From assembly GCA_937924555.1 (NCBI GenBank), contig CALDSN010000131.1:1-23690 (forward strand): a DNA stretch of 23,690 nt, in the 5' to 3' direction. A program made the position numbers and the translations under genes. This document shows positions 1-7,935 of this stretch, one piece after another. Origin of the DNA: an uncultured bacterium (GTDB taxonomy: Bacteria > Cloacimonadota > Cloacimonadia > Cloacimonadales > Cloacimonadaceae). The notes beneath the pieces are model-generated. The model made no database searches. It saw only the letters and a list, made by a program, of their open reading frames with translations, and had not been told where the DNA came from. The first letter of the stretch is position 1, and every line of letters begins with the position of its first letter.

Positions 1-45
1 GAGATCTGATCGTGACTGGAGTTCAGACGTGTGCTCTTCCGATCT
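1..45 (+). other. Sequencing adapter (Illumina P7/TruSeq), not genomic
   Basis: Bases 12-45 are the standard TruSeq read-2 adapter (begins GTGACTGGAGTTC, ends CTTCCGATCT). Bases 1-5 (GAGAT) fit the end of the P7 flow-cell sequence, and bases 6-11 (CTGATC) are the reverse complement of TruSeq index 9 (GATCAG). This is untrimmed library sequence at a contig end. Genomic DNA starts at base 46. Any reading frame that begins inside this stretch, including the GTG at 31, is artificial. Confidence 0.97.
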
Positions 46-993
46 CTTGACCAGTCACGCGACTGTCAAGTATTGTTGCGCTTTTTCAATGCCATTAGCA
101 GTGTCGGCACCACCATGTCCGTGATTTACACCGCACCCTTTGCTACTGCCTGCCAAACTGCATTCGAAGAGGCGAAGAGCTTGGGAGTTCGTGCTTTGAT
201 AGGTATGACGATGATGGATCAAAATTCCCCTGATGAACTGTTGCAGAACACAGCCCATTCTCTGGACACCAGTATGATTCTATATGAAACTTGGCACGCT
301 AGTAGCCCGATGCTGGATTATATCTTTACTCCCCGTTTTGCCCCTACCTGCTCCATGGACTTGATGCGGGAGGTGGCAAGCTTTGCCGACCGCCACAATG
401 CTTGGGTGCAAACTCATTTATCCGAGAATACGGATGAGTTGCTGTGGGTTCAAGAGTTGTTTGGGCTTTCCAGCTACACCGAAGTGTACCAACAAGCGGG
501 ACTTCTGCGTTCAAAAAGCATCTTTGGGCATGCCATCCACCTCACGGACAAGGAACTGAGGATGTTAAACGAGCATGCGGCGAAGATTGCCCACTGCCCC
601 GATTCAAACTTCTACCTAAAAAGCGGTGAGTATCCTCTGCAACGCATTGCTGATGCCGGAATTGAATTTGGTTTGGGCAGTGATGTGGGTGCTGGCACAA
701 GCTTGAATATGCTGCACCATGCCAAGATGATGAACTATCGGCAGAGTCAGCTACCCGTAAGCCCTGCAAACGCACTATATCATCTCACGCTTGGATCAGC
801 TAAGGTGTTGCAGATGGATAACCTTATTGGCTCATTGGAGGCAGGCAAGGATGCGGATATAGTATTATTATCTCCCCCGCAGGGTTACGAAGTTGGTGAG
901 TACAGCCTGTCGCAGATGATGTTTTTTGGCTCGGAATTCAAAGTGAGAGAAACATTGGTGAATGGCAAAGTGCTCTACACTTCCGAACTCTAA
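46..993 (+). CDS. guaD: Guanine deaminase, 5'-truncated (amidohydrolase family)
   Basis: Guanine deaminase hydrolyses guanine to xanthine and ammonia in the cytosol as part of purine salvage or catabolism. About 315 residues remain; the family is usually about 430-450 residues, so roughly the first quarter, including the HxH metal motif, lies off the contig. Diagnostic remnants in order are TPRFAPTCS, VQTHLSEN (metal-binding His), FGHAIHL (metal-binding His), AHCPDSNFYL and GLGSDVGAG (metal-binding Asp), in the family's usual order. The open frame continues upstream into the adapter (a GTG at 31 would add five adapter-coded residues), so no true start is visible; base 46 happens to be a codon boundary. 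The gene ends at TAA and converges on the GcvT-like gene across a hairpin terminator. Identification as guanine deaminase rather than another aminohydrolase rests on the TPRFA and SNFxL motifs. Confidence 0.88.
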   Translation, partial: LDQSRDCQVLLRFFNAISSVGTTMSVIYTAPFATACQTAFEEAKSLGVRALIGMTMMDQNSPDELLQNTAHSLDTSMILYETWHASSPMLDYIFTPRFAPTCSMDLMREVASFADRHNAWVQTHLSENTDELLWVQELFGLSSYTEVYQQAGLLRSKSIFGHAIHLTDKELRMLNEHAAKIAHCPDSNFYLKSGEYPLQRIADAGIEFGLGSDVGAGTSLNMLHHAKMMNYRQSQLPVSPANALYHLTLGSAKVLQMDNLIGSLEAGKDADIVLLSPPQGYEVGEYSLSQMMFFGSEFKVRETLVNGKVLYTSEL

Positions 994-1014
994 TTTCACA
1001 CCCAGATAAATAAA

Positions 1015-1052
1015 GAAACTCGTAGTAAGGCAGTAACCTTGCTACGAGTTTC
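1015..1052. terminator. Bidirectional intrinsic terminator between converging genes
   Basis: A 16-bp stem (1015-1030 with 1037-1052; one position pairs as G-U or mismatches depending on strand) closes a 6-nt CAGTAA loop. It is flanked by A-rich sequence on the left (AAATAAA) and T-rich sequence on the right (ACTTTATT). It lies between the stops of guaD (+, 993) and the GcvT-like gene (-, 1070), so it can serve both, although the T-tracts are interrupted. Confidence 0.8.
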
Positions 1053-1069
1053 ACTTTATTGGCTAATGT

Positions 1070-2464
1070 TTATAGGTTCTCTATGTTCTTTAAGGCTTTT
1101 GGGGCAGTTGCCACACTGATACCTTCAAGGGTGGCATAACCAAGGGTTGGGGTACCGGTGGGCTTGCCTTCTGCATCTTCCTTGTAGAACTCCAGGGCGA
1201 TGCGGGTGGGTTTACCATCTTGTTCGGCAAGCTCTGTGCCATCATCTCCAAGCGGGAACAGTGGGGCATAGAACCATCCTAAGCCTATAGCTGCCGTTCC
1301 ATGCTCGTCAATCACATTCTTACGCTTAGAGCCAATTGCAAGGCGCATATCGTGGCTCACATTGGGTGAATTAATACTTGAAGTTACACTGCCTAATCTC
1401 TTACCATCCTTGTAGATAGCTCTGTGCGTAATAATGCCTTCGCTGATAAGTATATACAGCCTTTTGCTTGCCCCGGCAGAGATGTCTCTTGCCAAAGCCT
1501 GCTTGCCGACAAAGGAATCTTTGTTCATATCCACGGCAGCTTCAAAGAGAGGTGCATTAACGGGAGTGTGCTGCGGATCGTATTCCTGTCCCATAAGCGG
1601 TAAGCCGTAAGCTCCTGCAGAGATTCGGTTTTCATCGCGTCCACCTAAACCGACTAATAAACCTCCAAAATCCAGGGCAAGGCTAATGATCTCTTTACTA
1701 TCTTCAATGGCAGTAGCAATCGGTAGATATACTTCCCAACCCCATCTATTTGTGTATCCGGTGCGGCTGATGTAATACTTATGCCCGTTGCGCATGAACT
1801 CGTTGAAGCTAAAGTAGTTCATGTTCTTTTCAGGATTGCTGCGGTTTTTTAGCACTTCCTCACCATATACCTGCTTGATAAGCTTGTAGGAAAGGGGACC
1901 TTGGATATCTACCTTAACATATTGATCTGATATATCTTGGGCAAAAACCTCTTCATCATCTTTTTGGTTGGCAAGGATGCGGTCAATATCGGCAATTAGC
2001 TCTTCCTGAACGCCTTCATGCTCATACACATCGGTGATGTCGTGTCCGGCATTGATTACAATGATGAACTCAGTCTCGGCAACACGCATCAGGATCATAT
2101 CATCCTGCACTCCACCCTTATCGTTCAGCAGAAGAGTGTACTTGCATTGCCCAATCTTCATATCGGTGAAGTTGCCACCCAAACTGCGGTTGAGCAGGGC
2201 AACCACATCCTTACCCCAGAAACGAAGCTGTGCCATATGGTCGATGTTATATATAGCAACCTTGTTGATGGCGGTAGCTTCTTCCAGCACGGATGTAAGG
2301 TAGTTTACCGCCATGGCGTATTGCCCAAAGTTATTGCGTTTTGTGCTTTGGATGGGCAGGTTTTTCAGCTTTGCCAACATAGGGATGTACCAGTTTTCTT
2401 CCAAATCGTAGAGAAAGGTCTTGCGTTGTTCGGATGGGAACTTGAAACCAAGCTTAGTCATCAT
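1070..2464 (-). CDS. GcvT-like folate-dependent aminomethyltransferase family protein
   Basis: This is a member of the tetrahydrofolate-binding GcvT fold, which transfers one-carbon units from an amine or ether substrate to folate. The core is visible as NDKGGVQDD (residues 114-122, containing the acidic pair where GcvT has its catalytic Asp) and RTGYTNRWGWEVY (234-246, matching the RTGYTGEDGFE motif in altered form). At 464 residues it is about 100 longer than true glycine-cleavage T-protein (about 360), and no gcvH or gcvP is adjacent. The length is closer to folate-dependent demethylases such as LigM (about 470), so the substrate is unknown and the symbol gcvT is not justified. AGGAG at 2469-2473 lies 4 nt from the first ATG (2464) and 7 nt from the next (2461); the second is the better-spaced start. 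The gene is monocistronic, separated from the upstream operon by a 261-nt gap. Confidence 0.8.
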   Translation of the reverse strand: MMTKLGFKFPSEQRKTFLYDLEENWYIPMLAKLKNLPIQSTKRNNFGQYAMAVNYLTSVLEEATAINKVAIYNIDHMAQLRFWGKDVVALLNRSLGGNFTDMKIGQCKYTLLLNDKGGVQDDMILMRVAETEFIIVINAGHDITDVYEHEGVQEELIADIDRILANQKDDEEVFAQDISDQYVKVDIQGPLSYKLIKQVYGEEVLKNRSNPEKNMNYFSFNEFMRNGHKYYISRTGYTNRWGWEVYLPIATAIEDSKEIISLALDFGGLLVGLGGRDENRISAGAYGLPLMGQEYDPQHTPVNAPLFEAAVDMNKDSFVGKQALARDISAGASKRLYILISEGIITHRAIYKDGKRLGSVTSSINSPNVSHDMRLAIGSKRKNVIDEHGTAAIGLGWFYAPLFPLGDDGTELAEQDGKPTRIALEFYKEDAEGKPTGTPTLGYATLEGISVATAPKALKNIENL

Positions 2465-2579
2465 TAAACTCCTATCATATTATCATTATAAGTCCATTTA
2501 TGGAGTTGGGGTGATTTTGTAAAGGATTATCTGGTTCTTGCCTACTTGCTTTCTTGATATTATGACTCATCACTCTTAG

Positions 2580-2630
2580 GTGATTCCCTCGTGATTCCCG
2601 GGTCGGATGAGTGAATCACCCGTGAATCAT
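2580..2630. repeat. Intergenic 11-bp-phased palindromic repeat, element A
   Basis: The word GTGATTC occurs at 2580 and 2591, and its inverse GAATCAC/T occurs at 2613 and 2624. Steps are exactly 11 bp within each arm, giving an imperfect dyad of about 50 bp with its centre near 2605. A related GTGATT follows at 2637. It lies between the amidohydrolase stop and the GcvT-like start, both on the minus strand. Function unknown; it could be an operator array or an RNA hairpin. There is no U-tract as expected for an intrinsic terminator. Confidence 0.7.
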
Positions 2631-2725
2631 CTCCGAGTGATTAGGTATTCGAATAAGGAAGCAGCAATGAGATATGCTGAAAGATACGCGCATGGAGATG
2701 GGGGATATCAGGTTAGGCTTTCTGA

Positions 2726-4306
2726 CTAAAGAGCACTATACACAATCTCACCCGCAAACATGGTAAGCCGGCTTTGGGCGGACAGCCAGAATGTTTCCGG
2801 CTCCTTAGTGTAATCATCCAACACGATTAAATCAGCCTGTTTGGCTACGGCAATGCTTCCGGTTTGGTGCTCCTCCCGGGAAGCCATTGCTGCCCCCAGA
2901 GTGTAGGCTGTGATAGCCTGTTCGGGGCTTATGGCTTGATCGGGGCGGAAGGGCTCCAGATGATGCTTCAGCTTGGGACGGCGATAGACCGCACTGTATA
3001 TGCCCAACATGGGATTGATGCTCTCAATGGGGGCATCGGAGCCGAAACCAAGGGGTATTTCGGCATCCAGCATGCTGCTAAAAGAATACACTTGCTCTTG
3101 GATATTGTGCCAATACTGCTCAATCATGGGCACATCATTGGGGAGATGCAGGGGCTGAACCGAGGCAAAAAGCGAAGCTTGCTTCAAACGCAGAATATCC
3201 TCCTGCCTGATGGACTGAACATGCTCTATGCGGTGCATGAGAGGCTTAGCAGGATACTGTGAGTTTAGTTTTATAGTGGCATCGATAACCTGTCTGACAC
3301 ATCTGTTGCCGATGGCGTGGATGGTGCTGCTAAAACCAAGCTCAACAGCATTTTGCATCAGGCTATAAAGCTCTGCGTCACGGTAACGCAGAATACCGTA
3401 ATTGGCATCACTTCCGGGGTAAGGAGCATCCATTGCGGCGGTCTGTGAGCCAAGGCTGCCGTCTCCAAAAATCTTCATGCCACCCACACGGTAATGTGCC
3501 TCACCTTCGTAGCTGCGAAATGGTTCACTGTTTACGCGGCTAAGCTCATCCACAGGGAAATGCCAACAGAAACGGAAGCTGCTGCCTTGTTGTTGTGCTT
3601 GCAGCAGTAAGTCCCTGCTTGCTGCGCTTTCCATACTGTGGAAGGCGACCAAGCCCATGGGATAGAGGGATTTAACACTCTGTTTAATAGCTCTCAGGAT
3701 TTGCTCTGCCGGAAGGGGAACGATGAATTTATCCATCATCTCTCCGGCTGTCTCAAATAGGATGCCGGTGGGCTCACCGCTGTTATCCCTTTCTATGCGT
3801 CCACCATCCGGATCAGGAGTGGCATGGTCAATGCCCGCCAATGCCAAAGCTTTGCTGTTACAGAGCTTGCTATGATAATCCTTACTCATCAATGCAACTG
3901 GGGTGTGGGGGAATACTTTATCCAAAAGATGTTTGTTCAGCAGTTCCGGTTTATCCAGCTTGTTTTTGTCCCAGGAGCCTCCAAGTATCCACGCAGGCTG
4001 CCATGATAGTTTATCCCGATAAGTGCTGAGGTTATTTAACACCTCATCAATAGTTATGCAGTCTATCAGGTTCACCAGGATGCTGCTCTTGGCGAGTTCC
4101 ACAAAGTGGGTATGGCTATCGGTGAAGGCGGGGAGTAACAGCTTTCCCTTAAGGTCAATTGTTTCATAAGCCGAGGCTGCCATAGCCCTACATTCTCTTT
4201 CGCTTCCAAGATGGGAGATTTGCGTATCGGAGACTAGAACAGAATTGGGTTCAAAAGCTTTAGTGGCAGTGTTAAACACCCTGCCGTTAAGGAACAGATA
4301 ATTCAT
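2726..4306 (-). CDS. YtcJ-like metal-dependent amidohydrolase (amidohydrolase family 3)
   Basis: This 526-residue protein is of usual YtcJ-family length. It has a TIM-barrel metallohydrolase pattern: LPAFTDSHTHF (HxH at residues 65 and 67), a HAIGNR block, HRIEHVQS, and near the C-terminus GFGSDAPIES with the metal-binding Asp. The family hydrolyses amide or related C-N bonds; the substrate cannot be read from the sequence. One deviation is visible: the usual HAIGD reads HAIGN here. No signal peptide is seen, so it is probably cytosolic. The ATG at 4306 has GAGGT six nucleotides upstream and sits one base after the stop of the aminotransferase gene. It is the last gene of the six-gene operon. 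Its place behind amino-acid-handling enzymes suggests a role in breaking down an amino-acid derivative or peptide-like compound, which is inference. Confidence 0.85.
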   Translation of the reverse strand: MNYLFLNGRVFNTATKAFEPNSVLVSDTQISHLGSERECRAMAASAYETIDLKGKLLLPAFTDSHTHFVELAKSSILVNLIDCITIDEVLNNLSTYRDKLSWQPAWILGGSWDKNKLDKPELLNKHLLDKVFPHTPVALMSKDYHSKLCNSKALALAGIDHATPDPDGGRIERDNSGEPTGILFETAGEMMDKFIVPLPAEQILRAIKQSVKSLYPMGLVAFHSMESAASRDLLLQAQQQGSSFRFCWHFPVDELSRVNSEPFRSYEGEAHYRVGGMKIFGDGSLGSQTAAMDAPYPGSDANYGILRYRDAELYSLMQNAVELGFSSTIHAIGNRCVRQVIDATIKLNSQYPAKPLMHRIEHVQSIRQEDILRLKQASLFASVQPLHLPNDVPMIEQYWHNIQEQVYSFSSMLDAEIPLGFGSDAPIESINPMLGIYSAVYRRPKLKHHLEPFRPDQAISPEQAITAYTLGAAMASREEHQTGSIAVAKQADLIVLDDYTKEPETFWLSAQSRLTMFAGEIVYSAL

Positions 4307-4307
4307 G

Positions 4308-5429
4308 TTAAACCTCGTTAAAGGAATACAGCAGCTTAAGTCCCTGCTGAAGCACAGCGGGCATCACGCCAATGTTCATCCTTATCCAGCCTCTGCCAAG
4401 CTCTCCAAAGGCAGAACCAGGAACAGTGATAATCCCGTGTGCTGCCAACGCCTTGGCTGTGGCAATATCAATTTCACCGGTCAGCTTGAGCATAATATAC
4501 GGTGAAGCAGTGGGGATATGAGCTTTGCGGCAAAATGGGGGGAGCTTTGTATTGAGCAATTGTTTGCTATGCAGCCAATTGGTATTGAGTTGTTGTCTGA
4601 TATCCTCTGCCAATTCAGGATGGCTTAGGGCAAAAGGAACAAGCTTTTGGGAAAGCCAGTGGCTACAGGTGGATATATATTGCTTGGCTTTTATCATAGA
4701 GCCTATTATCTCGCTTGGGGCTTGCAACCAACCTATCCGCCAACCGCTGAGGCAGTGAGACTTGGATAGTCCATTGATGCGAACCAGACGGTCAAAGAAT
4801 AAATGCCATTTGTCGCAGGGCTTTTCTGCGAAGTATAAGGTGGAGTATATCTCGTCCACCACCATGATGATGCCGTGTCGATTGCAGATTTCCCCCAAAA
4901 GCTTCATATCTGTTTCGGTATAGGCATATCCGCTGGGGTTGGAGGGAGAGCTAAGCATGAGGAGTTTAACATCCTGAGCCAATATTTGCTCCCATTGTTT
5001 CCAGTTTATGGAGCATAAGTCACCCTCGAAGGGCAAACGCGTTATCACGGTGGCATGAAGTCTTCCCAAGCTTGGATAGGCGGTATAATCCGGATCGGGG
5101 ATGGCAATTGTATCATCGGGATTGGTTAACGCTAAGAGGATGATATACAGAGCTTCCTCTGCTCCGTTACAGATGCAGATGTTAGCAGCTGTGGATTGCG
5201 GGTAGAGAGTGGCAATAACTTCCCTTGCTTCATTTAAACCTGCATTGGGAGTGTAGCAGGGAGTTGATGCGTTAAGCAATCTGCATGCTTCATCTTTCAG
5301 TGCTTGTGGCATAGGAAAGCTAAGCTCACCCAGGGCTAAGTTCAGTGCCTCTGGGGGTGCTGCTTCCATCACCTGGCGGATCAAGGATATTTTTACGCCA
5401 CTCAGGCGTTGAGACTCATTCCACAACAC
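4308..5429 (-). CDS. Class I/II PLP aminotransferase (possible DapC role)
   Basis: This is a fold-type I PLP aminotransferase. With the start chosen here it has 373 residues. Visible motifs are SPSNPSG (about 162-167), DEIY (192-195, pyridine-ring Asp) and the PLP-binding lysine in GLSKSHCLSGWRIGW (K223); GWIRMNIG near the C-terminus holds the carboxylate-binding Arg. The open frame extends to an ATG at 5507, but that would overlap dapD by 92 nt and the extra residues look like a shadow of dapD. GTG at 5429 (14-nt overlap) keeps a typical N-terminus; TTG at 5426 is also possible, and no clear RBS separates them. It directly follows dapD. In the succinylase lysine pathway the next step is the DapC aminotransferase, so that role is attractive but unproven. 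Confidence 0.82.
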   Translation of the reverse strand: MLWNESQRLSGVKISLIRQVMEAAPPEALNLALGELSFPMPQALKDEACRLLNASTPCYTPNAGLNEAREVIATLYPQSTAANICICNGAEEALYIILLALTNPDDTIAIPDPDYTAYPSLGRLHATVITRLPFEGDLCSINWKQWEQILAQDVKLLMLSSPSNPSGYAYTETDMKLLGEICNRHGIIMVVDEIYSTLYFAEKPCDKWHLFFDRLVRINGLSKSHCLSGWRIGWLQAPSEIIGSMIKAKQYISTCSHWLSQKLVPFALSHPELAEDIRQQLNTNWLHSKQLLNTKLPPFCRKAHIPTASPYIMLKLTGEIDIATAKALAAHGIITVPGSAFGELGRGWIRMNIGVMPAVLQQGLKLLYSFNEV

Positions 5430-6249
5430 TGCGCAGGTCTTGCTCCAGTTGCACGGAGGTATCGGTCTTGGCATCACGGTATTTAATAATAATTGGGCAG
5501 GATACATGGAAAGATGGGTTGCTTTTCAAACTACGGCTACCCGGAACAACTACCGCTCTTTTGGGGATGGTGAAGCTTCCTCCGGCATCATGCTCCAGGA
5601 AACAGCCGTTTACGCTGTCATAGATAGGGGTGGAGGAGGTGATAATCGTACCTGAGGCAATAACCGCTTTTGAGCCAACGATGATACCTTCATAGATACC
5701 GGTGTTGCCACCTACGAACACATCATCCTCGATGATGACAGGACGCGAACCAATAGGCTCCAGCACTCCACCAATCATTGCTCCGGCAGAGAGATGGACG
5801 TTCTTGCCAATCTGTGCGCAACTGCCAACCAAGGCATGAGAATCCACCATCGTACCCTTATCCACATAAGCTCCAATATTCACGAATGCAGGGGGCATGA
5901 TGGTTACTCCGGGGGCAATGTAACAGCCATTACGGGCAGAGCTCCCCCCCGGGACGATGCGGATGTTGTCGCTAAGCTGGAACTGCTTCTCACAAATCGT
6001 ATCCTTATCGAAGAAGGGCTTCCTTTCGCTCCAGGGGAGTTCGGTTAGGCTACCCATTCTAAATCCTGCTAAGATACCCATTTTCACCCAAGGATTGATG
6101 ATCCACTCTCCGTTCTGCAATTCGCAGGAACGGAATATTCCTTGGTTTAGACCATCCAGCAACTCTTGAAAGAGAGCTCTATGTTCATCTGTATAAATCT
6201 GGGGCGGGTTTTGGTAAAGGGCGGTCAATCTATCAGCTATACTATTCAT
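5416..6249 (-). CDS. dapD: 2,3,4,5-tetrahydropyridine-2,6-dicarboxylate N-succinyltransferase
   Basis: DapD transfers succinyl from succinyl-CoA to tetrahydrodipicolinate in the succinylase branch of lysine and meso-diaminopimelate synthesis; it is a cytosolic trimer. The 277 residues match the family length. The left-handed beta-helix hexapeptide region is clear, with VNIGAYVDKGTMVDSHALVG, SCAQIGKNVHLSAGAMIGG and VLEPIGSRPVIIEDDVFVGG, all close to the E. coli protein. ATG at 6249 has GGAG 5 nt upstream. The start overlaps the stop of the PatB-like gene (ATGAATAG, 8 nt), and its own end overlaps the next aminotransferase, so translation is probably coupled. No dapE, dapF or dapB is in this window. 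Confidence 0.96.
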   Translation of the reverse strand: MNSIADRLTALYQNPPQIYTDEHRALFQELLDGLNQGIFRSCELQNGEWIINPWVKMGILAGFRMGSLTELPWSERKPFFDKDTICEKQFQLSDNIRIVPGGSSARNGCYIAPGVTIMPPAFVNIGAYVDKGTMVDSHALVGSCAQIGKNVHLSAGAMIGGVLEPIGSRPVIIEDDVFVGGNTGIYEGIIVGSKAVIASGTIITSSTPIYDSVNGCFLEHDAGGSFTIPKRAVVVPGSRSLKSNPSFHVSCPIIIKYRDAKTDTSVQLEQDLRSVVE

Positions 6250-7414
6250 GAATACTCCGTGATAATGTTATAATGCGGATTAGTGCCTCAGACACGATAC
6301 TACGGGGACAGGCGAAGTTCATTCTCATAAACCCGCTGCCATCTTGTCCATACTTTACACCGGGTTCAAGGGCGAGTTTGGCTTGGTTAACAAACACATC
6401 CTGTAGCTCTTTGTCAGTCAGTCCCCAAGCGCGAAAATCCAGCCATGCTAGGTAAGTGCCCTCAACCGGGCTAAGCTTGATGTGGGGTAGTTCTTTTGCT
6501 GTAATGTTTTGGATGTAATCCCTCGTGGAACTTAGATACTCCAGCATCTCTGTAAGCCACTGCTCAGAGTCGCGATAAGCAGCAATTAATGCGGTTATCC
6601 CGAAGCTGTTGCCCATGAAGAGGTGCAATTTCTCATTCAAGCCTTTTACTTCCTTAAGCAATGATGGAGCTTTTATCATCAGTACAGCAGTAGCCAAACC
6701 GGCAATGTTGAAGCTCTTGGCGGGAGAAATGCCAGTGATGGTGAAATCTGCAAAGTCCTCCAAGGAGGCAAAAGGGATGTGCTTATGCTCGGGATACACC
6801 AGATCCTCATGGATTTCATCACTGAAGACAGTTACACTGTGCTTGCGGCATAACGTGCCCAAATGTAACAGCTCATCTTTTGTCCACACTCTGCCCACAG
6901 GATTATGGGGGCTGCAGAGGATAAAGAGCTTGGCATCCTTCAGCTTTGCTTCAAAATCACCCCAATCTATGCTATAACTTCCGTTGTCGTTTATCAGGCT
7001 TGAAGTAAGCAGCCGGCGATGATGATCTGTCACTACAGAAAAGAAGGGAGTATATACAGGGGTGAGGATAAGCACTGCATCCCCAGGTTGCGTGAGGCTT
7101 AAAACTGTGAGGGCAATACCTGGAACAATCCCTGGTACTGCTACAATCCATTCCTTTCTTGTGCTCCAAGCAAATCTCTTATATTGCCAGTTCATTACAG
7201 CATCATAGAAGTCGTTTGAGCGCAGATTATAGCCGTAAACAGGGTGCTTAGCTCTTTCTTGGATAGCATGCTTTATCTCGTCAGACACGGCAAAATCAGC
7301 ATCTGCAACCCACATGGACAACAGGTCGTCCCTGCCAAACATCATGTTCAGAGCGTCATATTTGAAGCATCCACTATGCCTGCGATCAACAATCTCATCG
7401 AAGCGGGTAGGCAT
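6242..7414 (-). CDS. PatB/MalY-like PLP-dependent C-S lyase or aminotransferase
   Basis: This 390-residue protein is a fold-type I PLP enzyme of the MalY/PatB subfamily, whose members cleave cystathionine or cysteine (giving ammonia, pyruvate and a thiol) and can transaminate. Evidence is the subfamily N-terminus FDEIVDRRHSGCFKYD, MWVADADF (34-41), SPHNPVGR (168-175), SDEIHEDLVY (198-207) and the PLP lysine in SPAKSFNIAGL (K233). Its stop overlaps the dapD start by 8 nt; its ATG lies 2 nt after the stop of the membrane-protein gene. It may act in cysteine/methionine metabolism, or serve as an aminotransferase for the adjacent lysine genes; the sequence does not decide. A cytosolic location is expected. 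Confidence 0.88.
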   Translation of the reverse strand: MPTRFDEIVDRRHSGCFKYDALNMMFGRDDLLSMWVADADFAVSDEIKHAIQERAKHPVYGYNLRSNDFYDAVMNWQYKRFAWSTRKEWIVAVPGIVPGIALTVLSLTQPGDAVLILTPVYTPFFSVVTDHHRRLLTSSLINDNGSYSIDWGDFEAKLKDAKLFILCSPHNPVGRVWTKDELLHLGTLCRKHSVTVFSDEIHEDLVYPEHKHIPFASLEDFADFTITGISPAKSFNIAGLATAVLMIKAPSLLKEVKGLNEKLHLFMGNSFGITALIAAYRDSEQWLTEMLEYLSSTRDYIQNITAKELPHIKLSPVEGTYLAWLDFRAWGLTDKELQDVFVNQAKLALEPGVKYGQDGSGFMRMNFACPRSIVSEALIRIITLSRSIHE

Positions 7415-7416
7415 AA

Positions 7417-7935
7417 CTATTCAGCCTTGCTGCGAAGATTATCAATAGCTCCGCTTAGTTTATCACTGAGAATGATATTGGGGCATAAATCGGCAATGAC
7501 CAACATAATCTCCAAGGTTTTGGGGAAGTTAGCGGGTGCCATAAAGAGCTTATCTTGTCCTGATTCATCCCGATACTTGATGCTCAAGTAGTATCTAACC
7601 TGCTTCCTAAGCTCCATAAACAACACATCGTTATACCTAATCTGCACCTTCTTCTTCAGGAGATAGCTAAACACCATACTATCGGGGTAGAAGCTAACAC
7701 AATTGAGAGTAGTCAGGTGGTTTATACATGAGTTGAAGGAAACAAAGAGGATAATGAGCGGTAGCAACTTAAATACTATAGGCGTATCTGCATTAACCAC
7801 TGCAAAGAGAAAGAAGATGGTATAGATTGCCACAGCAGCCGCGAACAACAGCATGAAGCCTCTAAGTAGAGGGGGATATCTGTAGTGTATCGGTTGCTTG
7901 GGGGCTTTATCGTTTAACGGGATTTCAGACGACAT
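7417..7935 (-). CDS. Two-helix membrane protein of unknown function
   Basis: I do not recognise a named family. The protein (172 residues) has a short polar N-terminus, two hydrophobic segments at about residues 24-48 and 52-72, and a soluble tail of about 100 residues with alternating beta-like hydrophobic stretches (VSFYPDSMVFSYLLKKK, VRYYLSIKYRD). This layout resembles small bacterial proteins with a PH-like domain behind a two-helix hairpin, but that is a structural guess. The frame extends to a TTG at 7950, but the ATG at 7935 has AGGA at 7942-7945 with 6-nt spacing and is the better start. It overlaps the PHP gene by 22 nt and ends 2 nt before the PatB-like gene, so it is in the same operon. 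Confidence 0.75.
   Translation of the reverse strand: MSSEIPLNDKAPKQPIHYRYPPLLRGFMLLFAAAVAIYTIFFLFAVVNADTPIVFKLLPLIILFVSFNSCINHLTTLNCVSFYPDSMVFSYLLKKKVQIRYNDVLFMELRKQVRYYLSIKYRDESGQDKLFMAPANFPKTLEIMLVIADLCPNIILSDKLSGAIDNLRSKAE

Noticed and set aside
31..45. GTG at 31 as a start for the first gene
   Set aside because: It lies in the sequencing adapter; the guanine deaminase is truncated, not short.
2018..2467. 149-codon open frame on the plus strand
   Set aside because: It is antisense to the GcvT-like gene, with no RBS or recognisable domain; shadow of a real gene.
2485..2490. Minus-strand TATAAT before the GcvT-like gene
   Set aside because: It is a perfect -10 hexamer, but no -35 is present at 16-18 nt; in AT-rich intergenic DNA this is weak evidence.
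5430..5507. Upstream extension of the aminotransferase to ATG 5507
   Set aside because: It would overlap dapD by 92 nt, and the extra residues do not resemble an aminotransferase N-terminus.
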